A stretch of 7,309 nucleotides of DNA from Pseudomonadota bacterium (GTDB lineage: Bacteria > Pseudomonadota > Gammaproteobacteria > Xanthomonadales > Rhodanobacteraceae). The position numbers and the translations under genes are program-made. Below the pieces are notes generated by a model. That model ran no database searches. It was given only the letters and a program-made list of their open reading frames with translations, and was not told the DNA's origin. Of the stretch, positions 5,995-7,309 are shown piece after piece. Positions within the stretch are counted from its first letter, which is position 1; the number at the start of each line of letters is the position of its first letter. The stretch is taken from contig JAJZGE010000079.1 of assembly GCA_021798675.1 (NCBI GenBank), forward strand, positions 1 to 7,309, read 5' to 3'.

Positions 5995-7309
5995 TTACTG
6001 ATACACGTGCAGCCGTCCAAACGTCCACGCGTGGTAGGACTGCAGCAGGCCCGGCACCGCGCAGTCGTCGTACAGGCCGTGGCAGCGCTGGCGCAGCGCG
6101 GTCAGCGCGGAGAAGTACGGATCCTCCGGCAGGCCGGCCGCCTGCAGCACCATGCTGGGCAGGAACGCGATGTCGAGCATCGGGTAGCTCGGCAGCGGCG
6201 CGCCGGCGAAGTTGCTCTTGATCATGTAGTAGGTGAGGTAGTCGCGGTACGGCCGCAGCGCCGCCGGCAGCGTGCGCGGCAGCTGCCGGATCAGCCCCTC
6301 GAACGACGGCTGGTGGTCGCCGAAGTGCACCAGCACGGTCGGCTGCGCGCGATCGAGAAAAGCATGTTCCAGGCCGCGCATGGCCACGTCCGAATCGTGC
6401 AGGCGCGCGAGGTAGGTGTCGAAGTTCAGCGCCGGCGCGGGCTTCAGCCCGTGCAGCAGGTTGCGGAAAGCCGGCGGCAGGGTCGACATCGGATCGTCGT
6501 GCGGACCGTGCTGGTTGATCGTGAGGATCATCACGAACACCGGCTGGCCCGGCTTTTTCACCTTGTCGTAGACGCGCTTCGCCGCGGCGAACATCTGCGC
6601 GTCGGTTTCCTCCCACTCGTCCAGGCCCAGTTCCTTGACGTCGTACAGGTGATCGAAGCCATAGGCCTGGTACGCGTTGCGGCCGTTGATGAAGCCGCCG
6701 GCGGTCGGGTAAATCGCGATGGTGAGATAGCCCAGCCGTCGCAGCTGCAGCGCCAGCGCGTCGCGCACGTGCGGCGCCAGCGCAAACGGCGCGTACATGC
6801 CGCCCGCGCCGAAGAGGTCCTGCGGCATGCCGGTGAGCACGGCGAACTCGCTGACCCAGGTACCACCACCAAAGGTATGCACGCGCAGCACGCCGTGCCC
6901 GCGCGTGCGCGCATCCGCCTGCAGCATCGGGATACGGCAGGCCGGCACGCTGCAGGCGCGGTAGATCGAAGGATCGAAGGTGCTTTCCTCCAGTACCTGC
7001 ACGATGTCCGGGTACGGCGGCTTCGACGTGCCCGGCTCGCCCCGGGCGGTCGCCGCCCACTGCTGCTCGGCCACCGCGTCGCTGGCCATCGCCGGCAGAT
7101 GCACGTCGGCGTCGTGCAGGTTGACGAAGAAATTGGTCAGCTGCGCATCGTCCGACAGCTTCTCCCACACGTCGCGCGCATGCACCTGGGCAAACACCCC
7201 GGTGGGCAGCAGGCAGGCCCAGAACGCCAGCGCGAACGCGGCGCCACCACCCACGCGCAGGGCCGCGGCGCGGCGTGGTGGCAGCCGCGCGAACAGCCGC
7301 CGGTCGGCG
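5995..7309 (-). CDS. LtaS/MdoB-like phosphoglycerol transferase or sulfatase-family membrane enzyme, 5' end cut off by window edge
   Basis: The reading frame is open to the right edge. Numbering here counts from the in-frame GTG at 7254, which is probably not the start: no ribosome-binding site precedes it, and the 18 codons above it read as an arginine-rich cytoplasmic loop leading into a membrane helix (about 2-22). Family members usually have several N-terminal helices, so more lies outside the window. The catalytic domain follows, facing the periplasm. Seen: Glu90 in VLEES (first metal ligand); Thr132 in GGGTWVSEFAVLTG, at the position of the LtaS nucleophile; GYLTIAIYPTAGGFINGR (175-192); LTINQHGPH (244-252) with His249; and Asp313-His314 in FGDHQPS. 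All expected active-site groups are present. Known of the family: transfer of glycerol phosphate from phosphatidylglycerol (LtaS, MdoB/OpgB), or of phosphoethanolamine or sulfate in relatives. A role in decorating periplasmic glucans or other envelope glycans is inference. Two cysteine pairs (101/106 and 391/397) could form disulfides. Confidence 0.85.
   Translation of the reverse strand, partial: ADRRLFARLPPRRAAALRVGGGAAFALAFWACLLPTGVFAQVHARDVWEKLSDDAQLTNFFVNLHDADVHLPAMASDAVAEQQWAATARGEPGTSKPPYPDIVQVLEESTFDPSIYRACSVPACRIPMLQADARTRGHGVLRVHTFGGGTWVSEFAVLTGMPQDLFGAGGMYAPFALAPHVRDALALQLRRLGYLTIAIYPTAGGFINGRNAYQAYGFDHLYDVKELGLDEWEETDAQMFAAAKRVYDKVKKPGQPVFVMILTINQHGPHDDPMSTLPPAFRNLLHGLKPAPALNFDTYLARLHDSDVAMRGLEHAFLDRAQPTVLVHFGDHQPSFEGLIRQLPRTLPAALRPYRDYLTYYMIKSNFAGAPLPSYPMLDIAFLPSMVLQAAGLPEDPYFSALTALRQRCHGLYDDCAVPGLLQSYHAWTFGRLHVYQ

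Noticed and set aside
5465..7168. A 567-codon open frame on the minus strand running through the MdoB-like gene, the gap and the start of the cyclase gene
   Set aside because: It overlaps two well-supported genes in another frame and reads as low-complexity Ala/Arg-rich sequence without domains.

Overview
The window is GC-rich DNA with four genes, all on the minus strand. Two are complete and two are cut by the window edges. The style of the proteins (multi-PAS/GAF c-di-GMP enzymes, an exported nucleotide pyrophosphatase of the type studied in Xanthomonas, an MdoB/LtaS-like membrane transferase) suggests a gammaproteobacterium of the Xanthomonadales (Xanthomonas, Rhodanobacter or Dyella type). 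That placement is inference from protein style and base composition, not from a marker gene.

In order of transcription (right to left): (1) 7309-5995, the C-terminal catalytic part of a membrane-anchored alkaline-phosphatase-superfamily enzyme of the LtaS/MdoB (phosphoglycerol transferase) type, with its 5' end outside the window. (2) A 288-base gap. (3) 5706-3493, a 737-residue diguanylate cyclase with two tandem homologous GAF domains, probably a third degenerate one, and a C-terminal GGDEF domain carrying SGDEF. (4) A 119-base gap. (5) 3373-854, an 839-residue membrane-anchored HD-GYP c-di-GMP phosphodiesterase with PAS-PAS-GAF-PAS input. (6) A 123-base gap holding several inverted repeats. 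(7) 730-1, the N-terminal 243 residues of an exported type I phosphodiesterase/nucleotide pyrophosphatase.

The core of the window is a neighbouring pair of enzymes that make and break c-di-GMP. The cyclase appears soluble and the phosphodiesterase is membrane-bound, and each has its own set of cytoplasmic sensor domains. Both catalytic domains look intact. The cyclase has two deviations worth noting: SGDEF for GGDEF, and RxxE where the product-inhibition site is normally RxxD. The gaps of about 120-290 bases mean the genes may be transcribed separately rather than as a tight operon.

I see no mobile elements, CRISPR arrays, tRNA or rRNA genes, and no new multi-gene system. The less ordinary signals are the domain duplication in the cyclase, the deviating I-site, paired cysteines in the MdoB-like enzyme, and a hairpin that would bury the start codon of the pyrophosphatase gene.
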